From Amphiplicatus metriothermophilus (GTDB taxonomy: Bacteria; Pseudomonadota; Alphaproteobacteria; Caulobacterales; Parvularculaceae), in NCBI RefSeq assembly GCF_900199215.1, contig NZ_FZQA01000007.1, forward strand, positions 62,001 through 126,000: a stretch of DNA of 64,000 nt, given 5' to 3'. Shown here in pieces: positions 9,483 to 18,418 of this stretch. The stretch's first letter is position 1. Each line of letters opens with the position of its first letter. The translations under genes and the position numbers were made by a program. Below the pieces are notes generated by a model. It saw only the letters and a list, made by a program, of their open reading frames with translations. It did no database searches and was not told where the DNA came from.

Positions 9483-11828
9483 TCATTCACGCAGAATCCG
9501 GCATTCATAAACAGGCGCGTCGCTGCCTTTGGTTTCGAAACGCACAATCGCCGATTTCCTATCGCGGAAAAGGCCTTCGGGAAGCGGATAAGTCTTTGCG
9601 ACGAATCTCGCGATGGGCGGGCCGGGCCGCGTCTCATGAGCAATTTTTTCGCCGTCGACCAGAATATCGAAAGCTTTGTCGATCTCCTCTCCCCAATACT
9701 GCGCATAAAGAAATCTCGCCTCGGGCGTCACAGCCATGTCGAATTCGATATAGTTGCCGACGCCCCACCATGCCTGCCGGCCGTTCTTCCCGCCAAAGGC
9801 GACAACGTCGCTGTGATTGGTTCGAAAGTCATGCCGGCGTTCGGAGTCCGGTTCGCCTAGATGAATGACGTCGATGGTCCGCACGTCGATGGCGGTTTTT
9901 TCGGCCTGCGCGACGGCGAAAGCCGCCTCGCGCTCCGTCCATTCCGCCGCGGTCAATTGCGGGAAGTAAACGGCGGTCCGCCTGTCGTACAGGTTGAAGA
10001 AGGGCTTGAGAACGACAGAATCCGACGCAGCGCCGGCCATTTCGTATGTGTAAGGCATGTCGTCGAGAGGAGTGAGCGAGCGCATCCCGCCGCCTTTCGG
10101 TAAGGCGGGGGGAATCTGCTCGAATGGCGCGTTTGAAGGGCCTAGGTCTGCGGCGAGAACGAGGGGGCCATGCAGGAACGCGAGCGTTTCAGGGGCGTCC
10201 GGCGCCGCCTCCGCTCTCAGCTCCATCGGCAGCTTAAGAAGGATCTTGTCGCCGGCGCGCCAAATACGACGCATAAGAGCGTAGCCGTTCTCACGCTTTT
10301 CCGGTTCAGCTTTTGCGTTGTTGATGAAAATCTCCGGCGCCGCACACCACCCCGGCATACGCAACGCGAGCGTTCGCGCTTCCTCCGGCGCCTTTTCGAC
10401 TGCGATGACGACGGCCTCCGCGAAAGGGAAACCTGTTTCCAGCGACAGCCGCATACGGCCTTCAACCCACGCCGCTTCGGACGGAATAAACAGATTGATG
10501 AAAAGCGTATCGGCGCCGGCGCGCCAGTAGATGGAGTCGCCGTGCTTGGCGTGGCTTTCCATACCCGAGCCGACACAGCACCAGAAGGATTCCTCCGGCG
10601 TCGACCATGTGCGCCGCGCCCCTGACGACAGCGGCATGAAATAGGCGAACATGCCGTCATCTGGGCGCTGATGCGCCATGATGTGATTGAGGTGAGTCCG
10701 TTCATAGTAATCGAACAACCGTGTGTCCGGAGACCAGCCGAAAAGGCGCCGCGTCAGCTTGAGCATATTGTAGCTGTTGCAGGACTCGCAGGTGCGATCG
10801 CTTAAGGCGCCGGCGATAACGTCAGGCGGGCGGAAAAACTCCCATTCTGAATTTCCGCCGATGACATAACTGTGATGATTGACGACAATGTCGTGAAAAT
10901 ACGCCGCGGTATCGGCGAAATGCTTCTCGCCGGTCAGATCATGAAGGCTAGCCAGACCGATGACTTTCGGAATTTGCGTGTTCGCGTGCAGGCCGGAAAG
11001 GATGTTCCGGCCCTCGGAGAGGGGGTCGAGGACGGCGCGATCACGAATGCGTCTGGCGAGGGCGAGCCAGCGCCCCTCGCCCGTGGCGGCGTAGGTTTCG
11101 GCGTAGCTCTCGTTCAGTCCTCCATGCTCGGCGACGAGAAGAGCTTGCATCTGCGCGTCGTCGAGCCCTTCGAGAATCGTCGCCAGATAATCGGCCATGC
11201 CGAGCATGACCTCGAGCGCTAGGGTGTTTGCGCAAAGCCGATAGGCGTCGATCAGGCCGGCATGCACCTTGTGCCACGCATAAAGAGGGACCCATCCGCC
11301 GTTCACGTCGAACGGACCGGCGCGTATGTCGCCTGTACGGACTTCCTCGAAGATGATTTTTCCGTCGACGACGCGCCCGTCGCGCTCGACCGTCGTTCCG
11401 CCGATATAGCCGTCGCCATGCGCTTGCTGACAAGAAGCAAGCTCGCGGACAATGTGATCGACGCGCGTCCGAACGGCCTCGTCGTCGGTTTGCGCGTGCA
11501 TAAGCGAACACGCCGACAGATAATGGCCGAGCGTATGGCCCGCGATCCCTCTCGCTTCCCAGCCGCCATAGAGCGCCCCTTTTGTCGGCAGTCCGGCGCT
11601 TTTATGGAAATTGTGCAGCAGCCGTTCGGGATCGAGCGAGAGGAGATAGCGGCGGTTCGCCTCGATGGCGTCCTTGAAGATCGAAGGCTTGAGCCGCACG
11701 GCGTGCAGAGGGAGAGGTTCTGCGCGGCGCGGCGAAGGAGCGGCTTCTCCGGAGGGCGGCCCCGCGCAGGCGGCCAGCGCCAAAGCGCTGGCCGTGCAAA
11801 GAACGTCGCGGCGGGTGGGCGCGGACAT
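9483..11828 (-). CDS. GH127 beta-L-arabinofuranosidase, Tat-like lipoprotein
   Basis: About 781 residues of the GH127 (DUF1680) family, known for releasing beta-L-arabinofuranose. The family's metal-site cysteines appear as RTCESCNSYNMLK (residues 347-350) and FWCCVGSGMESHAKHGDSIYW (Cys417-Cys418), one of which is the nucleophile in characterised members. The N-terminus has a twin-arginine pattern TRRDVL followed by a lipobox LALAAC, implying a folded, lipid-anchored exported enzyme. I use the ATG at 11828, nine bases past the preceding GH51 stop, rather than the TTG at 11840. A C-terminal beta-sandwich extension (GVGNYIEFDMAV) may bind carbohydrate. Confidence 0.9.
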   Translation of the reverse strand: MSAPTRRDVLCTASALALAACAGPPSGEAAPSPRRAEPLPLHAVRLKPSIFKDAIEANRRYLLSLDPERLLHNFHKSAGLPTKGALYGGWEARGIAGHTLGHYLSACSLMHAQTDDEAVRTRVDHIVRELASCQQAHGDGYIGGTTVERDGRVVDGKIIFEEVRTGDIRAGPFDVNGGWVPLYAWHKVHAGLIDAYRLCANTLALEVMLGMADYLATILEGLDDAQMQALLVAEHGGLNESYAETYAATGEGRWLALARRIRDRAVLDPLSEGRNILSGLHANTQIPKVIGLASLHDLTGEKHFADTAAYFHDIVVNHHSYVIGGNSEWEFFRPPDVIAGALSDRTCESCNSYNMLKLTRRLFGWSPDTRLFDYYERTHLNHIMAHQRPDDGMFAYFMPLSSGARRTWSTPEESFWCCVGSGMESHAKHGDSIYWRAGADTLFINLFIPSEAAWVEGRMRLSLETGFPFAEAVVIAVEKAPEEARTLALRMPGWCAAPEIFINNAKAEPEKRENGYALMRRIWRAGDKILLKLPMELRAEAAPDAPETLAFLHGPLVLAADLGPSNAPFEQIPPALPKGGGMRSLTPLDDMPYTYEMAGAASDSVVLKPFFNLYDRRTAVYFPQLTAAEWTEREAAFAVAQAEKTAIDVRTIDVIHLGEPDSERRHDFRTNHSDVVAFGGKNGRQAWWGVGNYIEFDMAVTPEARFLYAQYWGEEIDKAFDILVDGEKIAHETRPGPPIARFVAKTYPLPEGLFRDRKSAIVRFETKGSDAPVYECRILRE

Positions 11829-11836
11829 TCCGCCTG

Positions 11837-13381
11837 TCAATCTATGGAGACGACTGCGACGGATTTCGCCGGCAGGCGGAAAACAATCTTTCCGTCGCGA
11901 GTCTCGCCGGCGTAAGGGGCGGGCTTGACCGCCTCCGGATTATCGAAGGTGTTGTGCGCGTCCATTTCTTGGGCGGTCAGGATCTGCCCCGACGCCGAGC
12001 CGCTGAAATCCGTCCTGACTTCGGCCGGATCGTTGGGGTGCAGATTCACGAGCGCCATCCACAGCTTGCCATCCGTCCCGCGCGCCGCGGAAACGTCCAC
12101 ATGCGGCAGCGCATGATCGCCGATGCGAAAAGTCGGCGCTTTGAACCTGACAGGATAAGGCGTCGCGTCCTTGAAGGGCTTGTAGAGGGCCAGCGCGTGA
12201 TAGGTCGGCGTCAACGTCATGCGCGGACCGTCGGTGAGAATGGACGCCTGCAGCACATTCACCATCTGCGCGATGTTCGCCATCTTCACCCTGTCCGTAT
12301 GGCGATGAAAGATATTCAGGGTCAGCGCTGTCGTGATCGCGTCGCGCAGCGAGTTCTGCTGGTACAGAAATCCGGGCGTTGACCCCGGCTCGGCGTCGTA
12401 CCAGTTCCCCCATTCGTCCACATAAAGCGCGACGCGCTTTTCCGGATCATGTCTGTCCATGATCGCCTTGTGATCTTTAAGGATTTCATCCATACGCATG
12501 GCGCGCCAGAGCGTCGATGACCACTCCTCGACCGGAAAACCGGTCGCCGAACCTTTCTTTTCCCAGTTTGCCGTCGGGAGCGTGTAATAATGCAGGCTGA
12601 TGGCGCCGGTGGTCGCCGGGCGCGCGTCGCGCGTCAGCGTTTCGGTGAAAGCGAAATTCTCATCATAGCCGCCGGACGCGACCTTCACGATGTCTTTGCC
12701 GGGATCGACCTTGACGAAGGTTGCATAGCGGCTGTGAAGATCTGACGAATACTCCGCGTCCATATGGCCGCCGCAGCCCCAGCTTTCGTTTCCAACGCCG
12801 AAATACTTGACAATCCACGGCTCTTCGCGACCGTTGGCCTTGCGCTCCCGCGTCAGCGTGGTGTCGCGATCGGAGGTCATGTATTCGACCCACTGCGCCA
12901 TGTCGCGCGGGGTTCCGGAACCCATATTGCCGGCGACGTATGCCTCAGCGCCGATCATTTCGACGAAATCGAGAAATTCATGCGTGCCGAAAGAGTTGTC
13001 TTCCTGAACCCATCCCCAGTGCGTGTTGATCCGCACGGGGCGCTCTTCGCGCGGCCCGATTCCATCGCGCCAGTGATATTCGTCAGCAAAGCAACCGCCA
13101 GGCCAGCGGATCACTGGAACTTCGAGCGCCTTCAGCGCGTCGAGCACGTCGTTTCGGAAGCCCTTGGTGTTGGGAATGTCGGAATCTTCCCCAACCCAAA
13201 CGCCTTCATAGATGCTCCGGCCGAGATGTTCGGCGAAATGTCCGTAAATGGTTGGTTCGATGACGGGCCCAGGCGCGCTTTGATCGATGCTCACCTTGAC
13301 GCTGACGACGCTCTGCGCGAGCGCGGGCGCCGCGAACGCCAGCGTCGCCGCCGCGCCGGCTGCTGAAACGATGGATTTCAT
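11837..13381 (-). CDS. Alpha-L-arabinofuranosidase, GH51, secreted
   Basis: A 514-residue GH51 enzyme with a cleavable signal peptide (KSIVSAAGAAATLAFAAPALAQ). Landmarks are IYGHFAEHLGRSIYEGVWVG near 45, RWPGGCFADEYHWRDGIGP near 92, acid/base Glu199 in GVGNESWGCGG and nucleophile Glu323 in LYVDEWGNWYD. The ATG at 13381 has a GGAGAGGG site; the longer upstream extension of the frame is low-complexity arginine-rich translation and is not credible. Its periplasmic location complements the cytoplasmic GH51 at 620-2131. It stands between the Gfo/Idh dehydrogenase and GH127 in the same operon. Confidence 0.92.
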   Translation of the reverse strand: MKSIVSAAGAAATLAFAAPALAQSVVSVKVSIDQSAPGPVIEPTIYGHFAEHLGRSIYEGVWVGEDSDIPNTKGFRNDVLDALKALEVPVIRWPGGCFADEYHWRDGIGPREERPVRINTHWGWVQEDNSFGTHEFLDFVEMIGAEAYVAGNMGSGTPRDMAQWVEYMTSDRDTTLTRERKANGREEPWIVKYFGVGNESWGCGGHMDAEYSSDLHSRYATFVKVDPGKDIVKVASGGYDENFAFTETLTRDARPATTGAISLHYYTLPTANWEKKGSATGFPVEEWSSTLWRAMRMDEILKDHKAIMDRHDPEKRVALYVDEWGNWYDAEPGSTPGFLYQQNSLRDAITTALTLNIFHRHTDRVKMANIAQMVNVLQASILTDGPRMTLTPTYHALALYKPFKDATPYPVRFKAPTFRIGDHALPHVDVSAARGTDGKLWMALVNLHPNDPAEVRTDFSGSASGQILTAQEMDAHNTFDNPEAVKPAPYAGETRDGKIVFRLPAKSVAVVSID

Positions 13382-13422
13382 TTCCCTCTCCTTGCTGCGT
13401 TTCCTCATGGGGTTTGCGTTTT

Positions 13423-14349
13423 TCAGAAGTCTTCGAACGGCGCGACGAGCTTGCGCCGGCCGAGCAGAAAGCAATCGGCGACGAGTTCGAACGGCCTCAG
13501 GTCCGCGTCGCTGCGTCGATCTTCCAGGAGCGCTTGGAACTGTCGGTAAAGCAGATGATATTCCGGGCCGCCGTCGAGGCGGACCGGCTCGCCGTCGACC
13601 GACATGGCGGACGCTCCGTCCGACAGGGCGAGGCGCCCGCCGTCGGTCTCGATGTCGATGGTCCAAGTTTGGGGCCCTCGCTGGTCGAAGTCGAACGCCG
13701 CCAGGACTGGGGCGGCGTGTGCGTGGGCGAGCCTGATGTCGGCGGCGATGGGCGCGTCCTTGTTGGCGGGGAAGCGCAGCTCGGCGTCTTCGACAGTCAA
13801 TGCGCCGGGAAGAATATGAGTGAGCACGGAAAAAGCGTTGATGCCGGCGTCGAACGCGCCGAGTCCAGGCTCCCAGATCCAGCTCTGGCCCGGATGCCAG
13901 ATGCGAATGTCCTCTTTCCAGCTCACCTCGACGCGCTTTATCTCTTTTCCGCGCAGCCATTCTTTCGCGGGCTCCACGGCCGCCGCCGCGCGCGAATGCC
14001 AGGTTACGAACAGAACGCAGCCCGCGCGTGCGGCCATGTCGGCGAATTGGCGCGCCTCGCTCAACGTTGCGGCGGGGGGCTTCTCGATCATGACATCGAG
14101 ACCGGCGTCAAACGCCTCCGCGATCAGTTGCAGCCGTCCGCGCGGCGGCGTGCAGATGGAGACCGCCGCGACGTCGGGCAGCGCAGCCTTCATCTCGGAA
14201 ATGGAACGGAAGCCTCGCGCCCCTTCCGGCGGCTCATGGCGCGTTACGGCGGCGACGAGTTCGAAGGCGTCGCTGGCCATCAGGGCGGGGACGTGCGCGT
14301 CGCGTGCTATTTTGCCAATGCCTGCGAGCGCGATTTTCATGCGGCTCAT
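13423..14349 (-). CDS. Gfo/Idh/MocA sugar 1-dehydrogenase (probable L-arabinose/D-galactose dehydrogenase)
   Basis: A 308-residue NAD(P)-dependent oxidoreductase with an N-terminal Rossmann fold (ALAGIGKIARDAHVP, residues 7-21) and the catalytic EKP motif at 89-91. The closest recognisable subgroup is L-arabinose/D-galactose 1-dehydrogenase, as in Azospirillum, which oxidises the sugar to its lactone. The segment HPGQSWIWEPGLGAFDAGINA fits that subgroup. It starts inside the upstream FAH-family gene by an ATGA overlap, so the two are co-translated. It supplies the first step of the oxidative pentose route. Exact sugar preference is inferred. Confidence 0.82.
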   Translation of the reverse strand: MSRMKIALAGIGKIARDAHVPALMASDAFELVAAVTRHEPPEGARGFRSISEMKAALPDVAAVSICTPPRGRLQLIAEAFDAGLDVMIEKPPAATLSEARQFADMAARAGCVLFVTWHSRAAAAVEPAKEWLRGKEIKRVEVSWKEDIRIWHPGQSWIWEPGLGAFDAGINAFSVLTHILPGALTVEDAELRFPANKDAPIAADIRLAHAHAAPVLAAFDFDQRGPQTWTIDIETDGGRLALSDGASAMSVDGEPVRLDGGPEYHLLYRQFQALLEDRRSDADLRPFELVADCFLLGRRKLVAPFEDF

Positions 14350-15335
14350 AACGGCAGAACCTCTCCTTTCGGGGCATCGGCCCGGGCCAGACGATTGCGC
14401 AGCGGCAGGAGGAAAGGCGCGGCCGAGATTTCGAATTCGTCGCCGGTCTGCGCTCTTATCCCGTCAGAAAAGGAAAGCGTCGCCGTTCCGAAGAAATGCA
14501 CATGCACGTCGCCGGGTTGGCGGAAGATCGAATATTTAAAGTGATGATGCTCCAGATTGGCGATGCTGTGGGACATGTTGGCCTCTCCGGACAGGAACGG
14601 CCTTTCCCATATGACCCGCCCTTCCCGACGAATGCGGCTGACGCCTTCGACGCTTTCGGGCGGCGGGCCGAGCAGCAGCTCCGCGCCCAGGGCCACCGGG
14701 CGCAGCTTCGAGTGAGCGAGCCAGAGATAGTTTTCCTGTTCTGTGACGTGATCGGAGAATTCGTTGGCGAGACAGAAGCCAAGCCTGCGCGGGATTCCTT
14801 CTTCGTCTATCAGATAGACGCCGGCGATCTCGGGCTCCTCGCTTCCGTCCAGCGCGAAGGAGGGCGACAGGAGCGGCGCGCCTGGAGACGCGACGGCTGC
14901 GCCGGTGCCCTTGTAAAACCATTCAGGCTGCGCGCCGGGCTCGCCGTCGGCAGGCTTGCCGCCCTGTAGCCCTAACTGAAACATGCGCATCGAGTCGGTC
15001 ATCTGCTTGCCGGCGGCCGCCCGGTGCATCTTATCGCGGCCTTCGGCGGAGCCGAGATGCGTAAGCCCCGTGCCGGTGAGAAACAGGTGCGCCGGGTCCG
15101 GATGATCGATCGGCGGCAACAGACCCCCGGCCTTTTCGATCGCCCGCAGATCGACTTCTTCGCCGAAGGAAGCTCGCGCCAGCGCTTCCAGCGCGGCCGC
15201 TTCGGCAATCGCGCGCCGGGCCAGCGCGAGAGTCGTTTCCGCGGCGGTCACGCGCCGCGCGCGGCCGTCGTCGTCGAGGGCGGCGACGGCGCGAGCGCCG
15301 TCGTCGTGGGCGTATTGCACCAAGCGTAACGTCAT
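14346..15335 (-). CDS. FAH-family (AraD1-like) 2-keto-3-deoxypentonate dehydratase
   Basis: About 329 residues of the fumarylacetoacetate hydrolase superfamily, in the AraD1-like subgroup found in pentose-acid operons. Landmarks are LFLTGTGLTHLGSAEGRDKM near 85, PEWFYKGTGAAVASPGAPL near 140, an acidic metal-binding stretch PEIAGVYLIDEEG, and FCLANEFSDHVTE. Members dehydrate L-2-keto-3-deoxyarabonate (or the xylonate analogue) to 2-oxoglutarate semialdehyde. ATG 15335 and GTG 15344 are both possible starts. The gene lies between the semialdehyde dehydrogenase and the sugar dehydrogenase, which matches this chemistry. Confidence 0.83.
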   Translation of the reverse strand: MTLRLVQYAHDDGARAVAALDDDGRARRVTAAETTLALARRAIAEAAALEALARASFGEEVDLRAIEKAGGLLPPIDHPDPAHLFLTGTGLTHLGSAEGRDKMHRAAAGKQMTDSMRMFQLGLQGGKPADGEPGAQPEWFYKGTGAAVASPGAPLLSPSFALDGSEEPEIAGVYLIDEEGIPRRLGFCLANEFSDHVTEQENYLWLAHSKLRPVALGAELLLGPPPESVEGVSRIRREGRVIWERPFLSGEANMSHSIANLEHHHFKYSIFRQPGDVHVHFFGTATLSFSDGIRAQTGDEFEISAAPFLLPLRNRLARADAPKGEVLPL

Positions 15336-15384
15336 CTCGCCCACACCTGTCTGATCGGCGCGCCGCCGGGCGCGTCCGCCCGGC

Positions 15385-16962
15385 TCAGTCGATTTTCCAT
15401 ACTCCGTCGATCCTGCGCAGCACGCCGGCCGGCCCGTTCTCCCTCAGCATCGCAGGCAGCAGAGTCCGGGGAAAATCCTGATAGCAGACCGGCCGGAGAA
15501 AGCGTTCGATGGCGAGGGCGCCGACCGATGTCGTTCTTGAATCCGACGTCGCAGGGAAGGGTCCCCCGTGAACCATGGCGTGACAGACCTCGACCCCGGT
15601 CGGCCAGCCATTGGCGATTAGCCGGCCGGCCTTTTCCTCCAGAAGGGGCAGGAGCGCTTTGGCCGTCGCCAGATCCTTCTCGACGAAATGCATGGTGACG
15701 GTAAGCTGTCCCTCGAGGCTTTCAAGCGCCTTGGCGAAGGCAGCTGCGTCCCGGCACCGAACAAGTACGGAGGACGCGCCGAACACTTCCTGTGATATAA
15801 CCTTATTACGGATAAAATCGTCGACAGAAATGCTGAAAAAAGCCGGACGGCAAAGATTGTTTCCATCAGCCTCTGCGCCGCAGGCGACCGTCGCGACTTC
15901 CGCGATCGATGAAAGCCGCGACAGTCCTTCCTCATAGGCCTGGTGAATGGCAGGCGTGAGCATTGTCTGCGGCGGGGACTCCTCGACGGCCTTTCTTGCG
16001 GCTTCGACGAAGCGATCGAGGCGCGGGCTTTGGATCGCGAGAACGAGGCCCGGATTGGTGCAGAACTGGCCTGCGCCGAGGGTGAGGGAGGCGACGAAAT
16101 CGCGTCCGAGCTTTTCCGCCTGCTCTTCGAGCGCGCCGGGCAGAAGGATGACCGGATTGACCGCGCTCATCTCCGCGTAGACCGGGATCGGCTCTTCGCG
16201 CGCCTGCGCGATTCTCATTAGCGCAAGCCCGCCTTGCCGCGATCCTGTGAAAGCCGCGGCCTTGACGCGCGGATCGGCGACCAGCGCCTGGCCGAGATCA
16301 TGATGCGGGCTGTTCAGCATCGAAAAGACGCCTTCCGGCAGCTCCAGCGCCGCCACGGCGTCGGCAACGGCGCCGGCGACCAGTTCGCAGACTCCCGGAT
16401 GGGCCGGATGACCTTTCGCGATCACCGGACAGCCGGCCGCGAGCGCGGAGGCCGTGTCGCCGCCGGCGACGGAGAAGGCGAGCGGGAAATTGCTCGCTCC
16501 GAAAACGACGACCGGACCCAGCGGTTTTTTCCGCATACGCACATCCCGCCGGGGCGCAGGCTGGCGTTCGGGAAGCGCTGGATCGATTTGCACGCCCATA
16601 CACGCCCCGTCGCGCAGTTCGGCGGCGAACAGCTTCAGCTGATAGACGGTACGCGCCCGCTCACCGGCGAGACGGGCGAGAGGAAGGCCTGTTTCGAAGC
16701 GCGCCCGCTCGAGCAGTCCGTCGCCCAACGCGTCGATATTGGCCGCGATCCGCTCGAGCAGACGGGCGCGCTTTTCAGGGCCTGCTTGCTCGAAAGCTCG
16801 AAAAGCCTCAGCGGCCAGGGCGCAGGCTTGCGTCGCTTCCGCCGGGCCAGCGGCGCTGAAGGCGGGCGCCAGCGGGTCTCCGGTTGCGGGATCGATTGCG
16901 GAGAAAGCGGCGTCGGTCGTTACGCGTTTCGCTCCGATGAAGAGTCGGCCGGTAAGCGCCAT
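15385..16962 (-). CDS. 2-oxoglutarate semialdehyde dehydrogenase (aldehyde dehydrogenase family)
   Basis: About 525 residues of the ALDH superfamily, in the KGSADH-like group that ends non-phosphorylative pentose pathways. The general base Glu264 lies in YAEMSAVNPV and the nucleophile Cys301 in GAGQFCTNPGLV; AFTGSRQGG near 238 is the NAD-binding turn. The product, 2-oxoglutarate, enters the TCA cycle. It is the first gene of the second leftward operon (dehydrogenase, FAH dehydratase, sugar dehydrogenase, GH51, GH127). ATG 16962 directly follows a GTG at 16965, and either may be used. Confidence 0.88.
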   Translation of the reverse strand: MALTGRLFIGAKRVTTDAAFSAIDPATGDPLAPAFSAAGPAEATQACALAAEAFRAFEQAGPEKRARLLERIAANIDALGDGLLERARFETGLPLARLAGERARTVYQLKLFAAELRDGACMGVQIDPALPERQPAPRRDVRMRKKPLGPVVVFGASNFPLAFSVAGGDTASALAAGCPVIAKGHPAHPGVCELVAGAVADAVAALELPEGVFSMLNSPHHDLGQALVADPRVKAAAFTGSRQGGLALMRIAQAREEPIPVYAEMSAVNPVILLPGALEEQAEKLGRDFVASLTLGAGQFCTNPGLVLAIQSPRLDRFVEAARKAVEESPPQTMLTPAIHQAYEEGLSRLSSIAEVATVACGAEADGNNLCRPAFFSISVDDFIRNKVISQEVFGASSVLVRCRDAAAFAKALESLEGQLTVTMHFVEKDLATAKALLPLLEEKAGRLIANGWPTGVEVCHAMVHGGPFPATSDSRTTSVGALAIERFLRPVCYQDFPRTLLPAMLRENGPAGVLRRIDGVWKID

Positions 16963-16965
16963 CAC

Positions 16966-17308
16966 GGGACCCGGTTGTTGAAGAGCCGGTCCCTAGTCAA
17001 ATTCATGTACGGCGCTTAGTCAATAAATCAGACAAAACAAGATTAGCGTCGTGTCGCTCCATCCAAGGCGCGAGCGCTGTAAAGGGCAGCTGGGAACCTG
17101 TACAAGATACTGTTTCACAGGCGTATTTTTGGGAGGGCGAGGGCGCGCTCGCCAAGCCCTGTCCGACGGGCGCATTCAGCATGGCCGAATCCCGATGACT
17201 TTTGACACCATTAATATGATATTATATCCAAAAAATGGAACGGTTCGGCGTGGGCGATTCCTTTGCATGAAAGCCCGCTGAAGGAAGTCGGCTGACGGAG
17301 CAACAGCC
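16966..17308. other. Divergent intergenic region between KGSADH operon and GH43
   Basis: This 343-bp gap holds no convincing gene. Its right half contains a promoter/operator for GH43 (listed separately). Its left part, around 17015-17040, is locally AT-rich, as expected for the promoter of the leftward dehydrogenase operon, but I cannot name a clear -35/-10 pair there. Confidence 0.6.
17202..17230 (+). promoter_or_regulatory. GH43 promoter with palindromic operator between -35 and -10
   Basis: TTGACA at 17202-17207 is a perfect -35 box. Seventeen bases later lies a poor -10 (TATCCA, 17225-17230). The spacer is almost filled by the 13-bp palindrome TAATAT-G-ATATTA (17212-17224). A regulator bound there would block RNA polymerase. 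The sequence TAATATGATAT is repeated exactly just upstream of the GntR gene, so that regulator is the best candidate. The GH43 ATG is about 80 bp downstream. Confidence 0.55.
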
Positions 17309-18340
17309 ATGACGGGATGCTGGTTGATCGCCGCCTTCGCGCTGACTGTCGTCGCCGCCTCGTCCGTCGCTGGCGACGAGCCGGCTCAGTCGTCCGGGAT
17401 CCTGCAGACGCCTGGACTGGCGCTTGCGGGCGATCTTCAGCCCGTACACGACCCGGCGATCATCAAGCACCAAAATAGATATCACCTGTTTTCGACCAGC
17501 CATGTCGGCGAGGAGCCCGGACTCGTGCACTGGCGCGTGTCAGACGATCTGAGGACATGGCGGCGCGGCGGCGCGGTCTTCGATTCGATCCCCGCATGGG
17601 CGCTCGATTACGCGTTGGACGCGCGCGGCGTGTGGGCGCCGGACATCATCCATGCAAGCGGCGAATACCGGCTTTATTACTCGGTGTCGTCCTTCGGGAA
17701 GAACGCGTCTGCGATCGGGCTCGCCGCCAATGCGACCCTGGACCCGTCGGACGAGAGGTTCGGCTGGATCGACAGAGGGCTCGTCTTCTTTTCCCGCGAA
17801 GGCGACGATTTCAACGCGATCGACCCGAATCTTCTGATCGACGCCGAAGGACGCCACTGGCTTTCATTCGGCAGCTTCTGGACTGGACTCAAGATGATCG
17901 CCATCGACCCGGAAAGCGGCCTGCCGGCCGAGAAACAACCGACGTTGCACTCACTGGCGCGCCGTCCGTCGCCGGGCGCCGTCGAGGCGCCGTTCATCAT
18001 AGAACGCGGGGGATATTACTATCTGTTCGCCTCCTTCGATTTTTGCTGTCGGGGCGCGGCCAGCACCTATTACACGGTCGTCGGGCGCGCGTCGTCGCCG
18101 ACCGGACCTTATGTCGATCGCGACGGCGTCGGGATGATGGCAGGGGGCGGCTCCGTCGTACTGCATGCCGGTCAGGACCCCACTGAGCGGTTCTTCGGCC
18201 CAGGCCATGTCGCGATTCTGCGCGACGGCGGCGCGGATTACATCGTTCATCACGCCTATGACGCGCGCCGCGGCGGCGCGCCGACCCTGCGCATCCGCAA
18301 ACTAGAGTGGACGCAGGACGGATGGCCCCGCGCGCGTTGA
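17309..18340 (+). CDS. GH43 arabinan endo-1,5-alpha-L-arabinanase, secreted
   Basis: A 343-residue five-bladed beta-propeller glycosidase of family GH43. The catalytic triad is visible: base Asp48 in PVHDPAII, pKa modulator Asp172 in AIDPNLL and acid Glu227 in VEAPFII. GVWAPDIIHASGEYRLYYS and FDFCCRGAASTYYTVVGRS are typical of arabinanases. A signal peptide of roughly 22 residues (WLIAAFALTVVAASSVAG) directs export. It probably cuts the arabinan backbone, giving oligomers to the GH51 and GH127 enzymes. It heads a rightward pair with the symporter, behind a promoter with an embedded palindrome. Confidence 0.9.
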   Translation: MTGCWLIAAFALTVVAASSVAGDEPAQSSGILQTPGLALAGDLQPVHDPAIIKHQNRYHLFSTSHVGEEPGLVHWRVSDDLRTWRRGGAVFDSIPAWALDYALDARGVWAPDIIHASGEYRLYYSVSSFGKNASAIGLAANATLDPSDERFGWIDRGLVFFSREGDDFNAIDPNLLIDAEGRHWLSFGSFWTGLKMIAIDPESGLPAEKQPTLHSLARRPSPGAVEAPFIIERGGYYYLFASFDFCCRGAASTYYTVVGRASSPTGPYVDRDGVGMMAGGGSVVLHAGQDPTERFFGPGHVAILRDGGADYIVHHAYDARRGGAPTLRIRKLEWTQDGWPRAR

Positions 18341-18418
18341 GCGCTGCGACGCAAAAAGGGGGGGCGCCGGCGCACGGAGCCGGTCGTGAAAGACGATGAA
18401 TCGCGTTGGGAGGGAACA

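Noticed and set aside
13382-13960. N-terminal extension of the secreted GH51 frame
   Set aside because: It is arginine-rich antisense translation of the Gfo/Idh gene. A signal peptide and ribosome site mark the true start at 13381.
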